Part shown: piece after piece, positions 47,107-57,011 of the stretch | Layout: every line of letters starts with the position of its first letter | Position numbering within the stretch: the stretch's first letter is position 1 | Assembly: GCA_009778485.1 (NCBI GenBank) | Contig: WRJQ01000001.1 | Span: forward strand, 21,116-85,115 | Source: Oscillospiraceae bacterium | GTDB lineage: Bacteria; Bacillota; Clostridia; Oscillospirales; Oscillospiraceae | Reading direction: 5' to 3' | Length of the DNA stretch: 64,000 bases | Notes under the pieces: model-generated | The model's database searches: none | Seen by the model: the letters and a program-made list of their open reading frames with translations, nothing else | What the model was told of the DNA's origin: nothing | Translations under genes and position numbers: made by a program

Positions 47107-49194
47107 GTGAGTTTTTACAACATGCAACGGCAATATCCGCTTGAAGAAACCCGCAACATCGGCATAATGGCCCACATCGACGCGGGAAAGACGACGACGA
47201 CCGAACGCATCCTTTTCTACACGGGGCGCACGTACAAACTCGGCGAAGTGCACGAAGGCGCCGCCACGATGGACTGGATGGAACAAGAGCAAGAGCGCGG
47301 CATAACGATAACGTCAGCCGCGACTACTTGCTATTGGAACGACCACCGCATCAACATCATAGACACGCCCGGGCACGTCGACTTCACGATGGAAGTCGAA
47401 AGATCCCTGCGAGTCCTTGACGGCGCGGTGGCGGTCTTGTGCGCCAAAGGCGGAGTAGAGCCGCAGTCGGAAACTGTCTGGAGGCAGGCCGACAGGTACG
47501 ACGTGCCGAGGATTATCTATGTAAACAAAATGGACATAGTCGGCGCGGACTTCCACAACGTAATAGCCATGGTCCGCGACAGGCTCAAGGCAAACGCCGT
47601 CGCAATCCAGCTCCCGATAGGCTTCGAAGCGGACTTCAAAGGCATGATCGACCTCATAGAGATGAAGGCCGATATTTACTACGACAACCTCGGGACGGAC
47701 ATGCGCGTCGAGGATATACCGCCGGATATGCTGGAAACCGCGCAAGACTACCGCAACAAGCTCATCGAAGCCGCATCCGAGTATGACGACACGGTACTGG
47801 AAATGTACCTCGAAGGTGCACAGATCCCGAAGGAACTGCTTATAGCCGCTATTCGCAAAGCGACGCTGTCGGCACAAATGATCCCAGTGCTCTGCGGCTC
47901 GTCCTACAGGAACAAAGGCATACAAAAACTCCTCGACGCAATCGTAGACTACCTGCCGTCGCCCGTTGACATTCCTGACATTACAGGAACGAGGCCGGAT
48001 AGCGGCGCGGAAGAGTCGCGCCCGCCGTCTGACGACGCGCCATTCGCAGCGCTTGCATTCAAGATCATGACTGACCCCTTCGTCGGCAAACTATCGTTTT
48101 TCAGGGTGTACTCAGGCTCAGCCGTATCCGGCGACACAGTCTACAACTCGACGAGGGGCCACAAAGAGCGCCTGGGGCGCATATTGCTTATGCACGCCAA
48201 CCACAGGGAGGACGTCGACGCCACGTTCACAGGCGACATTGCCGCCGCTGTAGGCCTCAAGAACACGACGACCGGCGACACGCTATGCAGCGAGAAAAAG
48301 AAAATCGTCCTCGAATCCATGCTTTTCCCCGAACCGGTAATAAGAGTCGCCATAGAACCAAAGACGAAAGCCGGGCAGGAGAAAATGGGGCTCGCGCTTG
48401 CAAAGCTCACGGAGGAAGACCCCACATTCAAGGCGTACTCCGATGAAGATACGGGCCAGACCATCATCGCGGGCATGGGCGAGCTGCACCTGGAGATAAT
48501 CGTCGACAGGCTCCTTCGCGAGTTCAAAGTCGAAGCCAACGTCGGCAAGCCTCAAGTCTCGTACCGTGAGACGATCCTCTCCACGGCCAACGTGGACGTC
48601 AGGCACGTCAGGCAGACAGGCGGCAAGGGCCAGTACGGGCATGTCAAGCTCATCATCGAGCCGAACGAACAAGGCGGCGGCTACCTGTTCATCAACAAAG
48701 TCGTCGGCGGAGCAATACCGAAAGAGTTCATCCCGGCCGTCGACGAGGGAATCAGGGGAGCCATGATGGCCGGCGTCATAGCCGGATACGAGGTAGTCGA
48801 TATTAAAGCTACGCTTTATGACGGCTCGTTCCACGAGGTTGACTCCTCCGAGCTTGCTTTCAGGATTGCCGGCAGCATGGCCTTCAGGGAAGCAATGCTG
48901 AAAGCAGACCCGGTGCTGCTCGAGCCGATAATGAAAGTAGTCGTGACAGTGCCCGAGGACTACATGGGCGACGTCATGGCGGATCTCAACTCGCGCAGGG
49001 GGCAGATAACCGGCATGGAGACTAGGAGCGGCGCCTCGCAGATCAACTCCCTGACCCCGCTTTCAGCCATGTTCGGCTACGCCACGGCGCTGCGCTCCAA
49101 CACGCAGGGCAGGGGCATTTTCGCCATGGAGCCCAGCCACTACGTACAACTGCCTAAGGCAATCCAGGAGGAAATGACCGGCGGCCGCTGGTAA
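47107..49194 (+). CDS. fusA: Translation elongation factor G
   Basis: A 695-residue translocation GTPase. The G1 motif AHIDAGKTT, switch [10 protein letters not shown] and NKMDIVG (NKxD) are intact, with domains II to V continuing to the end ([12 protein letters not shown], then [19 protein letters not shown]). The GTG at 47107 has AAAGGA at 47097-47102, rather close. The ATG at 47122 ([16 protein letters not shown]) is an equally good start and fits the usual EF-G N-terminus. It is the last gene of the rpsL-rpsG-fusA unit, since tuf has its own promoter. Confidence 0.97.
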   Translation: MSFYNMQRQYPLEETRNIGIMAHIDAGKTTTTERILFYTGRTYKLGEVHEGAATMDWMEQEQERGITITSAATTCYWNDHRINIIDTPGHVDFTMEVERSLRVLDGAVAVLCAKGGVEPQSETVWRQADRYDVPRIIYVNKMDIVGADFHNVIAMVRDRLKANAVAIQLPIGFEADFKGMIDLIEMKADIYYDNLGTDMRVEDIPPDMLETAQDYRNKLIEAASEYDDTVLEMYLEGAQIPKELLIAAIRKATLSAQMIPVLCGSSYRNKGIQKLLDAIVDYLPSPVDIPDITGTRPDSGAEESRPPSDDAPFAALAFKIMTDPFVGKLSFFRVYSGSAVSGDTVYNSTRGHKERLGRILLMHANHREDVDATFTGDIAAAVGLKNTTTGDTLCSEKKKIVLESMLFPEPVIRVAIEPKTKAGQEKMGLALAKLTEEDPTFKAYSDEDTGQTIIAGMGELHLEIIVDRLLREFKVEANVGKPQVSYRETILSTANVDVRHVRQTGGKGQYGHVKLIIEPNEQGGGYLFINKVVGGAIPKEFIPAVDEGIRGAMMAGVIAGYEVVDIKATLYDGSFHEVDSSELAFRIAGSMAFREAMLKADPVLLEPIMKVVVTVPEDYMGDVMADLNSRRGQITGMETRSGASQINSLTPLSAMFGYATALRSNTQGRGIFAMEPSHYVQLPKAIQEEMTGGRW

Positions 49195-49504
49195 GCACTG
49201 TGTTATTATTGGACATCATCTGGACATAAGGATATTGATGGGCTGGTACCCTTTACAGGTGGGAAGGATATCATAGTCTCTCTGTTATCTGGATAACATA
49301 TACGACTATAGTGTGGAAGCTGTCTACATTAGCTAACGGGTTGCGCCACTGCTGCAATTCAGGAGGAAATGACCAAGCATGGATATTTCACACGAATTAC
49401 GAAAGTTCTTGCATAATCGGCGATTATGTGCTATAGTACTCGCCGTGCCGGAAATAAATTAAGAAAACTCGGCCGAATGGCCATGAACAAGGAGGATCAG
49501 TAAA
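49195..49504. other. fusA-tuf intergenic region with a copy of the fusA tail
   Basis: A 310-nt stretch without a gene. At 49354-49374 a 21-nt segment GCAATTCAGGAGGAAATGAC(C) matches the fusA tail at 49159-49179 in 20 of 21 positions, a trace of a local duplication. The remainder is AT-richer than its surroundings and shows nothing recognisable except the tuf promoter. Confidence 0.6.
49409..49437 (+). promoter_or_regulatory. tuf promoter
   Basis: -35 TTGCAT (49409-49414), 17-nt spacer, -10 TATAGT (49432-49437), about 68 nt before tuf. Confidence 0.75.
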
Positions 49505-50707
49505 ATGGCAAAGCAAAAGTTTGAAAGAACGAAACCACACGTCAACATTGGTACGATCGGGCATGTTGACCACGGAAAAACGACCCTGACAGCCGCTATA
49601 ACGAAATACCTGAGCTTTCAGGGCAAGGCGAAGTTTGAGGCATATGACTCGATCGACAAAGCCCCTGAAGAACGTGAACGCGGCATTACGATAAATACCG
49701 CGCACGTCGAGTACGAGACAGACGCCCGCCACTACGCGCACGTAGACTGCCCGGGCCACGCCGACTACATCAAGAACATGATAACAGGCGCGGCGCAGAT
49801 GGACGGAGCGGTGCTCGTCATCGCTGCCTCGGACGGCCCTATGGCGCAGACGCGTGAGCACATCCTGCTTGCCCGCCAGGTCGGCGTCCCTGCGATCGTA
49901 GTATTCCTCAACAAGGCTGACCAGGTAGACGACGATGAGCTCATGGAACTCGTCGAGATGGAAGTCCGCGAACTCCTCACTAAGTATGAGTTCCCGGGCG
50001 ACGATATCCCGATCATCAAAGGCAGCGCCCTGCACGCGCTGGAGTCAGAGTCGACAGACTTCTCCGCACCCGAGTACGACTGCATCAAGGAACTCATGGA
50101 CGCAGTCGACGAGTACATTCCGACTCCGGAGCGCAAATCCGACCTTCCGTTCCTGATGTCCGTTGAAGATGTCTTCACGATAACAGGGCGCGGAACGGTC
50201 GCGACCGGCCGTGTCGAGCGCGGCAAGATCACGATGAACGAAAAGGTCCAAATCGTCGGCCTAATGGATGAGCCTCGCGAGACAGTCGTTACCGGCATTG
50301 AGATGTTCCGCAAGCTGCTCGACTATGCCGAGGCGGGCGACAACATCGGCACGCTGCTCAGAGGCATCGCGAAGACCGAAGTCGAAAGGGGCCAGGTCAT
50401 CGCCAAGCCCGGGAGCATCAAGCCCTACAAGAAGTTCAGGGGCCAGGTTTACGTCCTGACCAAGGACGAGGGCGGGCGCCACACGCCGTTCTTCAACAAC
50501 TACCGCCCGCAGTTCTACTTCCGCACGACTGACGTCACCGGCGTCATCAACCTGCCGGAGGGCGTCGAGATGTGCATGCCCGGCGACAACATCGAGATGG
50601 ACGTCGAGCTCATCACCCCGATCGCCATCGAGGCCGGCCTCCGCTTCGCTATCCGCGAAGGCGGGCGCACAGTCGGTTCCGGAGTCGTCATCGGCATCAA
50701 CGAGTAA
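49505..50707 (+). CDS. tuf: Translation elongation factor Tu
   Basis: A 400-residue EF-Tu that delivers aminoacyl-tRNA to the ribosome. G1 is GHVDHGKTT, then [12 protein letters not shown] and NKADQVDD. Domains 2 and 3 include [13 protein letters not shown] and [28 protein letters not shown] lies close to the ATG. It is a single copy in the window, with its own promoter and a strong terminator downstream, so it is transcribed apart from fusA. Confidence 0.98.
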   Translation: MAKQKFERTKPHVNIGTIGHVDHGKTTLTAAITKYLSFQGKAKFEAYDSIDKAPEERERGITINTAHVEYETDARHYAHVDCPGHADYIKNMITGAAQMDGAVLVIAASDGPMAQTREHILLARQVGVPAIVVFLNKADQVDDDELMELVEMEVRELLTKYEFPGDDIPIIKGSALHALESESTDFSAPEYDCIKELMDAVDEYIPTPERKSDLPFLMSVEDVFTITGRGTVATGRVERGKITMNEKVQIVGLMDEPRETVVTGIEMFRKLLDYAEAGDNIGTLLRGIAKTEVERGQVIAKPGSIKPYKKFRGQVYVLTKDEGGRHTPFFNNYRPQFYFRTTDVTGVINLPEGVEMCMPGDNIEMDVELITPIAIEAGLRFAIREGGRTVGSGVVIGINE

Positions 50708-50722
50708 TTTTCCACGATATCT

Positions 50723-50885
50723 AGTAGTGCGATTCCGAAATAGCGGTGTAAAGATTGCGGTGGATATTTTCGTCCGGCTAGGCGAAAGACCGCAGGAATA
50801 TCGGTGCTATTTCAAGGGCTTTCAACGAAGCCGGACGGAAAAAGATGCCACAAGATTTGCATTGTTATTTCGGAATCGCACTACT
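50723..50885. mobile_element. Foldback MITE-like element between tuf and the PucR-like gene
   Basis: A 163-bp element with perfect 20-bp terminal inverted repeats AGTAGTGCGATTCCGAAATA (50723-50742) and its reverse complement (50866-50885). The arms continue imperfectly to 57 bp each (about 44 of 57 positions match by my alignment), meeting at CGTCCGGCT/AGCCGGACG, with a centre of about 49 bp. There is no coding potential and no clear target duplication. It separates the tuf stop from the tuf terminator. It is unrelated in sequence to the other two elements. Confidence 0.8.
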
Positions 50886-50890
50886 TGTAT

Positions 50891-50920
50891 CGAACCGCCC
50901 GCTCCGGGCGGTTCGTGTTT
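50891..50920 (+). terminator. Intrinsic terminator of tuf
   Basis: An 11-bp perfect stem CGAACCGCCCG/CGGGCGGTTCG with a CTC loop (50891-50915), then TGTTT. Confidence 0.85.
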
Positions 50921-50956
50921 GATATCCAACCCATTACAGAAATTTTACGAAAGTTA

Positions 50957-50985
50957 TTGAAAAGTGCGGCTGTATGAGTTATTAT
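50957..50985 (+). promoter_or_regulatory. Promoter of the regulator-ftsEX operon
   Basis: -35 TTGAAA (50957-50962), 17-nt spacer, -10 TATTAT (50980-50985), about 80 nt before the regulator start. Confidence 0.75.
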
Positions 50986-51064
50986 GTATTTTACATAAAA
51001 ACTTCACATAAACGCACATAGTCAAAATGCCAAAACGTGCGCTGTGAACCGGGAGGGCGGCTTC

Positions 51065-52153
51065 GTGTCGAGCAGGATATTTCAAAGCGTAATACTACAA
51101 ATGAAAGACGCAACGCAGCGGCTGATCGGCGTGGCCGATCCTGATGGGATGGTAGTCGCAAGCAGCGACTTATCGATCATCGGCACGAATATCGGCTTTG
51201 TCCCGGTAATAGCCGACGAAACCGGGGACAAAATCTTCAAAGACGCCGGCAGAACCTATAGGACGCTCGGGACAGCCGCCAGCGAGGACTACTCCGTATT
51301 CGCGGAAGGCGAGGACGACCTCGCCAGGACGATCTGCATGATGGCGGTCATAGCGATCAACGAAGCGGGAGTCTACTTTGAGGAGAACCACGACAAACGC
51401 ACGTTCGTAAAGAACATCATCTCCGAGAACATTCTGCCGGGCGACATCTACGTGCGCGCCAAGGAACTGCACTTCGCTTCCGACGTCATGCGCGGGGTAC
51501 TCGTCGTGCGCCACTCTGCGCCAATAGACATATCGGCGGTCGAGCTGATACAAGAAATCTTCCCGGACAAGCAGCACGACTTCGTCATATCTGTCAGCGA
51601 CACCGATATCGCGCTGATCAAAGAACTGCCCCCATCGGGCGACCAGAAGTACCTCTACAAAATGGCGGAGATGATCGACCAGAAGCTCGAGTCCGAACTC
51701 GCGCTAAGGACACTCATTGGCATTGGCACGCCGGCGCGACAGCTTCGCGAACTCGCGGACAGGTACAAAGAAGCGCTCGTATCGATCGAAGTCGGCAGGG
51801 TTTTCGACGCCGACAAAGCGATAATCAGCTACGAGAGCCTGGGAATCGGGAGGCTTATTTACCAACTGCCTACCACCCTGTGCGAAATGTTCCTGCTCGA
51901 AGTATTCAAAAAGAACCCAATCGAAGCGCTCGACCACGAGACGCTCTTCACCATTGACAAGTTCTTTGAGAACAGCCTGAACGTCTCGGAGACATCGAGG
52001 AAGTTGTTCGTACACAGGAACACCCTTGTCTACAGGCTCGAGAAAATCAAGAAAATAACGGGGCTTGATCTGCGCGAGTTTGACCACGCGATTATATTCA
52101 AAGTCGCGCTCATGGTAAAAAAATACCTGGTCTCACAGGAGACGAAGTTCTAA
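51065..52153 (+). CDS. PucR/CdaR-like transcriptional regulator
   Basis: A 362-residue regulator. The N-terminal part (about 1-135) resembles the sugar-diacid-recognition sensor of CdaR (VILQMKDATQRLIGVADPDG, then SDLSIIGTNIG). The centre is a degenerate GGDEF-like domain. The C-terminal PucR-type helix-turn-helix reads FFENSLNVSETSRKLFVHRN, then TLVYRLEKIKKITGLD. The ligand is unknown. The GTG at 51065 has GGGAGG 8 nt upstream; an in-frame GTG at 51044 lies before that SD. The stop overlaps the ftsE start (TAATG), so it is translationally coupled to cell-division genes, an unusual place for this family. It may report a wall or metabolic signal to the operon or act elsewhere. Confidence 0.82.
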   Translation: MSSRIFQSVILQMKDATQRLIGVADPDGMVVASSDLSIIGTNIGFVPVIADETGDKIFKDAGRTYRTLGTAASEDYSVFAEGEDDLARTICMMAVIAINEAGVYFEENHDKRTFVKNIISENILPGDIYVRAKELHFASDVMRGVLVVRHSAPIDISAVELIQEIFPDKQHDFVISVSDTDIALIKELPPSGDQKYLYKMAEMIDQKLESELALRTLIGIGTPARQLRELADRYKEALVSIEVGRVFDADKAIISYESLGIGRLIYQLPTTLCEMFLLEVFKKNPIEALDHETLFTIDKFFENSLNVSETSRKLFVHRNTLVYRLEKIKKITGLDLREFDHAIIFKVALMVKKYLVSQETKF

Positions 52154-52842
52154 TGATTAAAATGACCGACGTTTTCAAAGTCTACGATAAAGGCATCAAG
52201 GCGCTCAAAGGCGTCACATTTACGTTGAACGACGGGGAGTTCGCTTTCCTTGTCGGACCCTCCGGCTCGGGGAAGTCCACGATCATCAAGCTGCTCAACG
52301 GAGAGATCGCCCCCACTGACGGGGCTGTGATGGTCAACGGCTACAACATGAACAAAATAAAGATGCGCAAGATGCCCTACCTGAGGCGCACGCTGGGCGT
52401 TGTTTTCCAGGACCTGCGGCTTATCAACGAGAAAACAGTCTACGAGAACGTCGCGTTCGCCATGCGCGTTATAGGCGCGACCAACAAAGAAATACGCGCG
52501 CGCGTGCCGTACATACTCAAGCTGGTGGGGCTGGAGCATAAGACAGGCATGACGCCGCCCGAACTGTCGGGAGGCGAGAAACAGAGGGTCGCCATTGCCA
52601 GGGCCCTGGTCAACGACCCCCAGCTTATAATCGCGGACGAGCCGACAAGCGACCTCGACCCCGCGCGCAAACTTGAGATATTCATGCTGCTGCAGGAAAT
52701 CAACAAGCTTGGGACTACCGTGTTTGTCGTAACGCACGAAAAGACGATCGTGGACAGGCTTTCAGAAAGGGTCATCGCGATCGACGGCGGCCGTATCATC
52801 AGCGACGGCATGGATGGGTACTATAACTATGAAGTTGAGTAG
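52153..52842 (+). CDS. ftsE: Cell division ATP-binding protein FtsE
   Basis: A 229-residue ABC ATPase. Walker A GPSGSGKST is at residues 35-43, the signature LSGGEKQRVAIARAL near 139, Walker B LIIADEPTSDLD near 159 and the H-loop VVTHEK. With FtsX it forms the membrane complex that drives peptidoglycan hydrolases during division. It starts on the last base of the regulator stop codon and overlaps ftsX by 14 nt. The M23 hydrolase two genes downstream is the expected effector. Confidence 0.96.
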   Translation: MIKMTDVFKVYDKGIKALKGVTFTLNDGEFAFLVGPSGSGKSTIIKLLNGEIAPTDGAVMVNGYNMNKIKMRKMPYLRRTLGVVFQDLRLINEKTVYENVAFAMRVIGATNKEIRARVPYILKLVGLEHKTGMTPPELSGGEKQRVAIARALVNDPQLIIADEPTSDLDPARKLEIFMLLQEINKLGTTVFVVTHEKTIVDRLSERVIAIDGGRIISDGMDGYYNYEVE

Positions 52843-53719
52843 AAACCGGACGGGGTATTACATAAAAGAAGGCGTCGTCAGCATCTTCACGCACGGCTTG
52901 ATGTCATTCGCTTCCGTGTGCATTATCGTGGCCTTTTTGATTATTATGGGCTCTTTCGCCCTCATCGCCCTCAACATTAACGCCGTAGTCGGCGAATTGG
53001 AAAACGAGAACATAATCCTCGTCTACATAGACGAGCACCTGACAGAAAATGAAGCGCGCGCGATCGGGACCAGGCTGCTGGCGACGCCAAACGTAACAAG
53101 CGCACGCTTTATCACGCGCGAGGAAGCGCTCACTGCCTTCATTGGCAGGTACGAGAATACCGAACGATTCAAGGACGTCGACGCGACATGGCTCAGGCAT
53201 CGCTATAACGTATTCGTAGAGGACATCGAACTGATATCGCAGACCCGAGACGACCTGGCGGACATCTACGGCGTCGCGAAGGCCACGGCGAACCTGAGGA
53301 TCGCGCAGGGGCTGGTGACTCTGCGCAACATCGTCAGCGGGGCTTCGGTAATCATCGTGGCCGTGCTGCTCGTCATATCGCTTTTTATCATGTCGAACAC
53401 AATCAAGCTGGCTGCGTTCGAGCGGCGCGAGGAGATCGCCATCATGAAGATGGTCGGGGCGACGAACTCGTTCATCCGCTGGCCGTTCATCTATGAGGGG
53501 TTCATTCTCGGAGTGTTTGGCTCCTCAGCGGCATTCGCGGCTTTATGGGCGCTCTACGGGCTGGTCGCGGACAGGGCCATTGACGTAGAGTCGGGGCTTA
53601 TAAGCCTGATCTCGTTTTCGACGGTATCGGTGCCGTTGTTCGTCGTGTTCACCGTCATTGGTTTCGGGGTCGGCGTGGGCGGCTGCGGCATGGCGCTCAA
53701 CAGATACTTGAAAGTGTAA
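52829..53719 (+). CDS. ftsX: Cell division protein FtsX
   Basis: A 296-residue inner-membrane protein with the FtsX plan: a short cytoplasmic N-terminus (YYIKEGVVSIFTHG), TM1, an extracellular loop of about 120 residues that contacts the hydrolase partner, then three TM segments (including VIIVAVLLVISLFIMSNTIK). REEIAIMKMVGATNSFIRWP is the characteristic coupling region. The ATG at 52829 fits the family start; another at 52814 would add five residues. It overlaps ftsE by 14 nt. Confidence 0.94.
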   Translation: MKLSRNRTGYYIKEGVVSIFTHGLMSFASVCIIVAFLIIMGSFALIALNINAVVGELENENIILVYIDEHLTENEARAIGTRLLATPNVTSARFITREEALTAFIGRYENTERFKDVDATWLRHRYNVFVEDIELISQTRDDLADIYGVAKATANLRIAQGLVTLRNIVSGASVIIVAVLLVISLFIMSNTIKLAAFERREEIAIMKMVGATNSFIRWPFIYEGFILGVFGSSAAFAALWALYGLVADRAIDVESGLISLISFSTVSVPLFVVFTVIGFGVGVGGCGMALNRYLKV

Positions 53720-53800
53720 AGCGCATAACTCATGGGATTGCGGCTCGGAGGCCGCAATGACGAGAAGAGTGCTGAACAGAAGCAAAGAAGGATTTTTGTC

Positions 53801-55018
53801 ATGAAGAAAAAACGGGCTGTAAGAATAGTCGCGCTCATATTAATATTAATAATGGGGCTTTCGTTCCTCATCGCCGCGATCGACGCATTGACCGCGAGAG
53901 CCGACGTCTCGCAAGCGCAAATCGACAGGCTGCGCGAGCAAAAAAAGGACTATGAGAAGAGAAGGCAGGAAATCCAGTCTCATATAAACACCATCGAGTA
54001 CGAGAAGATGACGGAAATCGCCAAGAAGAAGATACTTGACGACCGCATAATGCTCACAGGGCTCGAGATCGAAAACATAAACGAGACGATCGAGCAGTAC
54101 ATCGACCTCATAGCCCAAAAGGAAATCGAAGTCACCAAAGCAAAGCAACGTGAAGACGCCCAGCTCGCGGACTATAAAGAGCGCGTGCGCGACATGGAAG
54201 AAAACGGCGTCATAACATACCTCGAGATCATCTTCGACTCAACCAGCTTCACTGACCTTCTTGCGCGCGTCGACTTTGTCACGGACATTATGAGCGCGGA
54301 CGAGACGAAATACTTCAAGCTCATCGACGCCAGGGAAGAGACTATTGCCGCAAAAGAAGACCTTGAACATACGAAGACGGAGCTGGAAGACGAGCGCATC
54401 AACCTGGTGATAAAAGAAAGCGACCTCGCGGAGCAGCTCGAAGAGGCCAACGCCTTGATCGCCGGCATCGAAGCGACGCTTGAAGCGGAGAACGAGCTTT
54501 ACAACTCAACCCTGGACGAAGAGAAAAAAGTCCAGGCTGAGATCAACAAAAAAGTCGAAGAACTGCGCAGGCAGCAGGAAAAAGCCGCTGCTGCCGCAGT
54601 AAAAGGCACAGGCAGCCTGATGTGGCCGACGCCTTCCTCGAACGTCGTGACGAGCGGGTTCGGAAACAGGATGCACCCGGTATACAGGGTACTCAGGCAG
54701 CACACCGGGATCGACATCGCAGCAGGCTACGGCGCAAAGGTGCTCGCGGCGGACTCCGGGAGCGTCCTGACCTCTGCGTACAGCTCCTCCTACGGCAACT
54801 ATGTAGTGCTCAACCACGGCAACGGCGTCACGACCCTTTACGCGCATTTGAGCTCAAGAAGCGTCAGCGCGGGCCAGTCCGTGACCAAAGGGCAGCAGAT
54901 AGGCCTCGTCGGCTCGACCGGCGTATCGACAGGCGCGCACCTGCATTATGAAGTATCCGTCGGCGGGCAGCGCGTGAATCCGCTGCAGTACTACTCTCAA
55001 TATGTCTTTTCCGGATAG
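53801..55018 (+). CDS. Murein hydrolase activator / M23 peptidase with coiled coil
   Basis: A 405-residue exported protein: N-terminal signal or anchor (MKKKRAVRIVALILILIMG), a long coiled coil (about 30-260, rich in E, K and Q), then a LytM/M23 domain with HTGIDIA and HLHYEV carrying the zinc ligands. With all ligands present it is probably an active endopeptidase rather than a degenerate EnvC. The position after ftsEX and the coiled coil make it the likely FtsX-activated wall hydrolase (PcsB/EnvC/CwlO-like). AAGGAT precedes the ATG at 53801. The next gene starts 46 nt after its stop. Confidence 0.93.
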   Translation: MKKKRAVRIVALILILIMGLSFLIAAIDALTARADVSQAQIDRLREQKKDYEKRRQEIQSHINTIEYEKMTEIAKKKILDDRIMLTGLEIENINETIEQYIDLIAQKEIEVTKAKQREDAQLADYKERVRDMEENGVITYLEIIFDSTSFTDLLARVDFVTDIMSADETKYFKLIDAREETIAAKEDLEHTKTELEDERINLVIKESDLAEQLEEANALIAGIEATLEAENELYNSTLDEEKKVQAEINKKVEELRRQQEKAAAAAVKGTGSLMWPTPSSNVVTSGFGNRMHPVYRVLRQHTGIDIAAGYGAKVLAADSGSVLTSAYSSSYGNYVVLNHGNGVTTLYAHLSSRSVSAGQSVTKGQQIGLVGSTGVSTGAHLHYEVSVGGQRVNPLQYYSQYVFSG

Positions 55019-55064
55019 TGGGTTTGACTCCATCCGCGCAAGCGCGCGCGCGACGGAGCCCGGA

Positions 55065-56255
55065 ATGAGAAGAAAACGCGCGATACTTCCGGTACTGACG
55101 CTGATGCTCCTGGCATCGGCGTTGACGTGCTTGATAATCCTGCTCACCGCCGGGAGGAAACTCGGGATACTCGACGGCTACTACTACGAAATGCGCGAGT
55201 ACGCGGCTCTTATGAAGAACATACAGGAGCTTTACATAGGCAGCTATGAGCGCGAGGACCTGAGCGCGGCCGCGCTGAGGGCGGCGGTCGACGCGCTCGG
55301 CGACAGATGGTCGTACTACATGACGGCGGAAGAGTACGCGAAGTACCTCGACAACACCGCAAACAGGTTCGCGGGTATCGGCGTCACAGGCGCGGTGGAC
55401 GAAGAGACCGGCGGCATGCGCGTATACTCCGTATATAAAGGCTCGGCTGCGGAAACGGGCGGGGTAGTGGCCGGGGACGTCATTATCATGATAGACGGCG
55501 AGAACATATCGGGCCTGACTTTCGACGAGATGCGAGGCTTGCTCTCCAGGGAGCTGGGCGACTGCGTTGAGCTTGGCGTTATACGGCCTGACGGCACGCG
55601 CGCCGACCTGACTGTCATATACAGCCTGGTCTTCGCCGATCCCGTAAGCAGCGAGATGCTGGCTGGCAATATTGGCTACATAAAGCTTGACAACTTCGAG
55701 ACAAGCTCTGCGGACGGGTTCATTATGGCCGTCAAACAGCTCAGCGAGCAGGGCGCGCAGGCCTTCATATACGACGTGCGCGGAAACGGCGGCGGAAGAG
55801 TCGCCGAGATGACCAAAATACTTGACTACCTCCTGCCGGAGGGGGAGATCTTCGTCTCGGTGGACAGAGCCGGGAACGAGAGCATCACGATGTCCGGCCC
55901 TGAGTCGGTCGAGATCCCTTGCGTCGTGCTCGTGGACAGGTACTCGTTCAGCGCAGCGGAATACTTCGCGGCGACAATCGCCGAGTACGGTTACGGCACG
56001 GTCGCCGGCGAGCAGACCACGGGAAAAAACCGCTCGCAGGTCACAGTAACGCTGCCCGGAGGCGGCGCGCTGCATATATCTTCCGGAGAGTACCTGACAA
56101 AAAACAGGGTCAGCCTGTACGACAGAGGCGGCCTGACCCCGGATCATGAGCTCCCCTTAAACGACGAAGATATGTACATGCTCTTCGTGGGCTTATTGGA
56201 AATAGAGGACGACCCGCAAATAGCGCTTGCGATATCCCTGCTGACCGATCAGTAG
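55065..56255 (+). CDS. S41 family C-terminal processing peptidase
   Basis: A 396-residue membrane-anchored serine protease (CtpA/Prc family). One N-terminal TM segment (RAILPVLTLMLLASALTCLI) is followed by an S41 N-terminal helical part, a PDZ domain (SVYKGSAAETGGVVAGDVII) and the catalytic domain with Ser296 in YSFSAAE and Lys321 in TTGKN. It trims extracellular substrates, often wall enzymes such as the M23 protein encoded before it. The ATG at 55065 has GGAG 6 nt upstream; an ATG at 55002 would overlap the previous gene by 17 nt and lacks an SD. Last gene of the operon. Confidence 0.92.
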   Translation: MRRKRAILPVLTLMLLASALTCLIILLTAGRKLGILDGYYYEMREYAALMKNIQELYIGSYEREDLSAAALRAAVDALGDRWSYYMTAEEYAKYLDNTANRFAGIGVTGAVDEETGGMRVYSVYKGSAAETGGVVAGDVIIMIDGENISGLTFDEMRGLLSRELGDCVELGVIRPDGTRADLTVIYSLVFADPVSSEMLAGNIGYIKLDNFETSSADGFIMAVKQLSEQGAQAFIYDVRGNGGGRVAEMTKILDYLLPEGEIFVSVDRAGNESITMSGPESVEIPCVVLVDRYSFSAAEYFAATIAEYGYGTVAGEQTTGKNRSQVTVTLPGGGALHISSGEYLTKNRVSLYDRGGLTPDHELPLNDEDMYMLFVGLLEIEDDPQIALAISLLTDQ

Positions 56256-56283
56256 TACCACGCATATGAAAGGATAAACAGTT

Positions 56284-56757
56284 ATGAGTAAGGAAGCAAA
56301 GTTCAAAATGAGCCAGGAGCGCCTCGACGAGTTAAAAGAGGAGCTCCACTATCTGCAGACGGTGCGCGAGAAAGAAGTCGCGCAGCAAATCAAGGAAGCC
56401 CGCTCTTTCGGCGACCTGACCGAAAACAGCGAGTATGACGAGGCCAAGACAGAGCAGGGCAAGCTCTACTCGAAAATCGCCGAGATAAAGAATCTTGTCG
56501 AGAATGCGGAGATAGTCTACGCCTCGGAAAAGACGGACCGTGTCGGTATCGGAAGCAAAGTCAAAGTCCGCGACATGGAACTCGGCAAGGTCGATACATA
56601 CGAAATCGTAGGCTCGCAGGAAGCCGACCCGGCTGCGCTTCGCGTCTCCGACGACTCGCCTTTCGGAAAAGCCCTGATGGACAAAGTGAAGGGGGAAGTC
56701 ATTTCAATCGACGTCCCCGCAGGCGTCCTGCAGTTTGAAATACTGAAAATAGATTAA
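56284..56757 (+). CDS. greA: Transcription elongation factor GreA
   Basis: A 157-residue factor of normal length. The N-terminal coiled coil that reaches the polymerase active site shows ARSFGDLTENSEYDEAKTEQ with the acidic tip (D, E), and the FKBP-like C-terminal domain ends LQFEILKID. It rescues backtracked RNA polymerase. AAAGGA lies upstream of the ATG. Its last four codons (AAA ATA GAT TAA) are repeated exactly on the far side of the adjacent mobile element. Confidence 0.97.
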   Translation: MSKEAKFKMSQERLDELKEELHYLQTVREKEVAQQIKEARSFGDLTENSEYDEAKTEQGKLYSKIAEIKNLVENAEIVYASEKTDRVGIGSKVKVRDMELGKVDTYEIVGSQEADPAALRVSDDSPFGKALMDKVKGEVISIDVPAGVLQFEILKID

Positions 56758-57011
56758 CTGTTCAGGTACCCCGTCCAGGCGCTATATTTCATTTCGTAAG
56801 CGAAGCTCGTCGCTGCGGATTGCGCTAAGTCTCGCATTACAGCAAGCTGTAACGCTCGCTCGCTTCATCGCAGCTCCTCTTCGAATCGAAGCAGGCTTCG
56901 ATTCGATACATATGGAAATTATGCGGAGCGCGCGAGTATGCGCATGGATGCGCATTCGAGCGAAAGAAATGAAATGTAACGCCTGGAGGTAGTGGGTACC
57001 TGAACAGACAC
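56758..57011. mobile_element. MITE-like non-coding element, copy 2 (greA-lysS), with 12-bp target duplication
   Basis: A 254-bp element bounded by CTGTTCAGGTACCC (56758-56771) and GGGTACCTGAACAG (56994-57007). The terminal repeats extend imperfectly for about 45 bp (TCCAGGCG, ATTTCATTTC). It is flanked by the perfect direct repeat AAAATAGATTAA at 56746-56757 and 57012-57023. Inside are a 12-bp perfect hairpin TCGAATCGAAGC/GCTTCGATTCGA (56881-56906), a 7-bp hairpin TTACAGC/GCTGTAA (56837-56852) and the 42-nt core shared with copy 1 in reverse (56924-56965). There is no transposase frame, so it was mobilised in trans. It split greA from lysS exactly after the greA stop. Confidence 0.85.
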
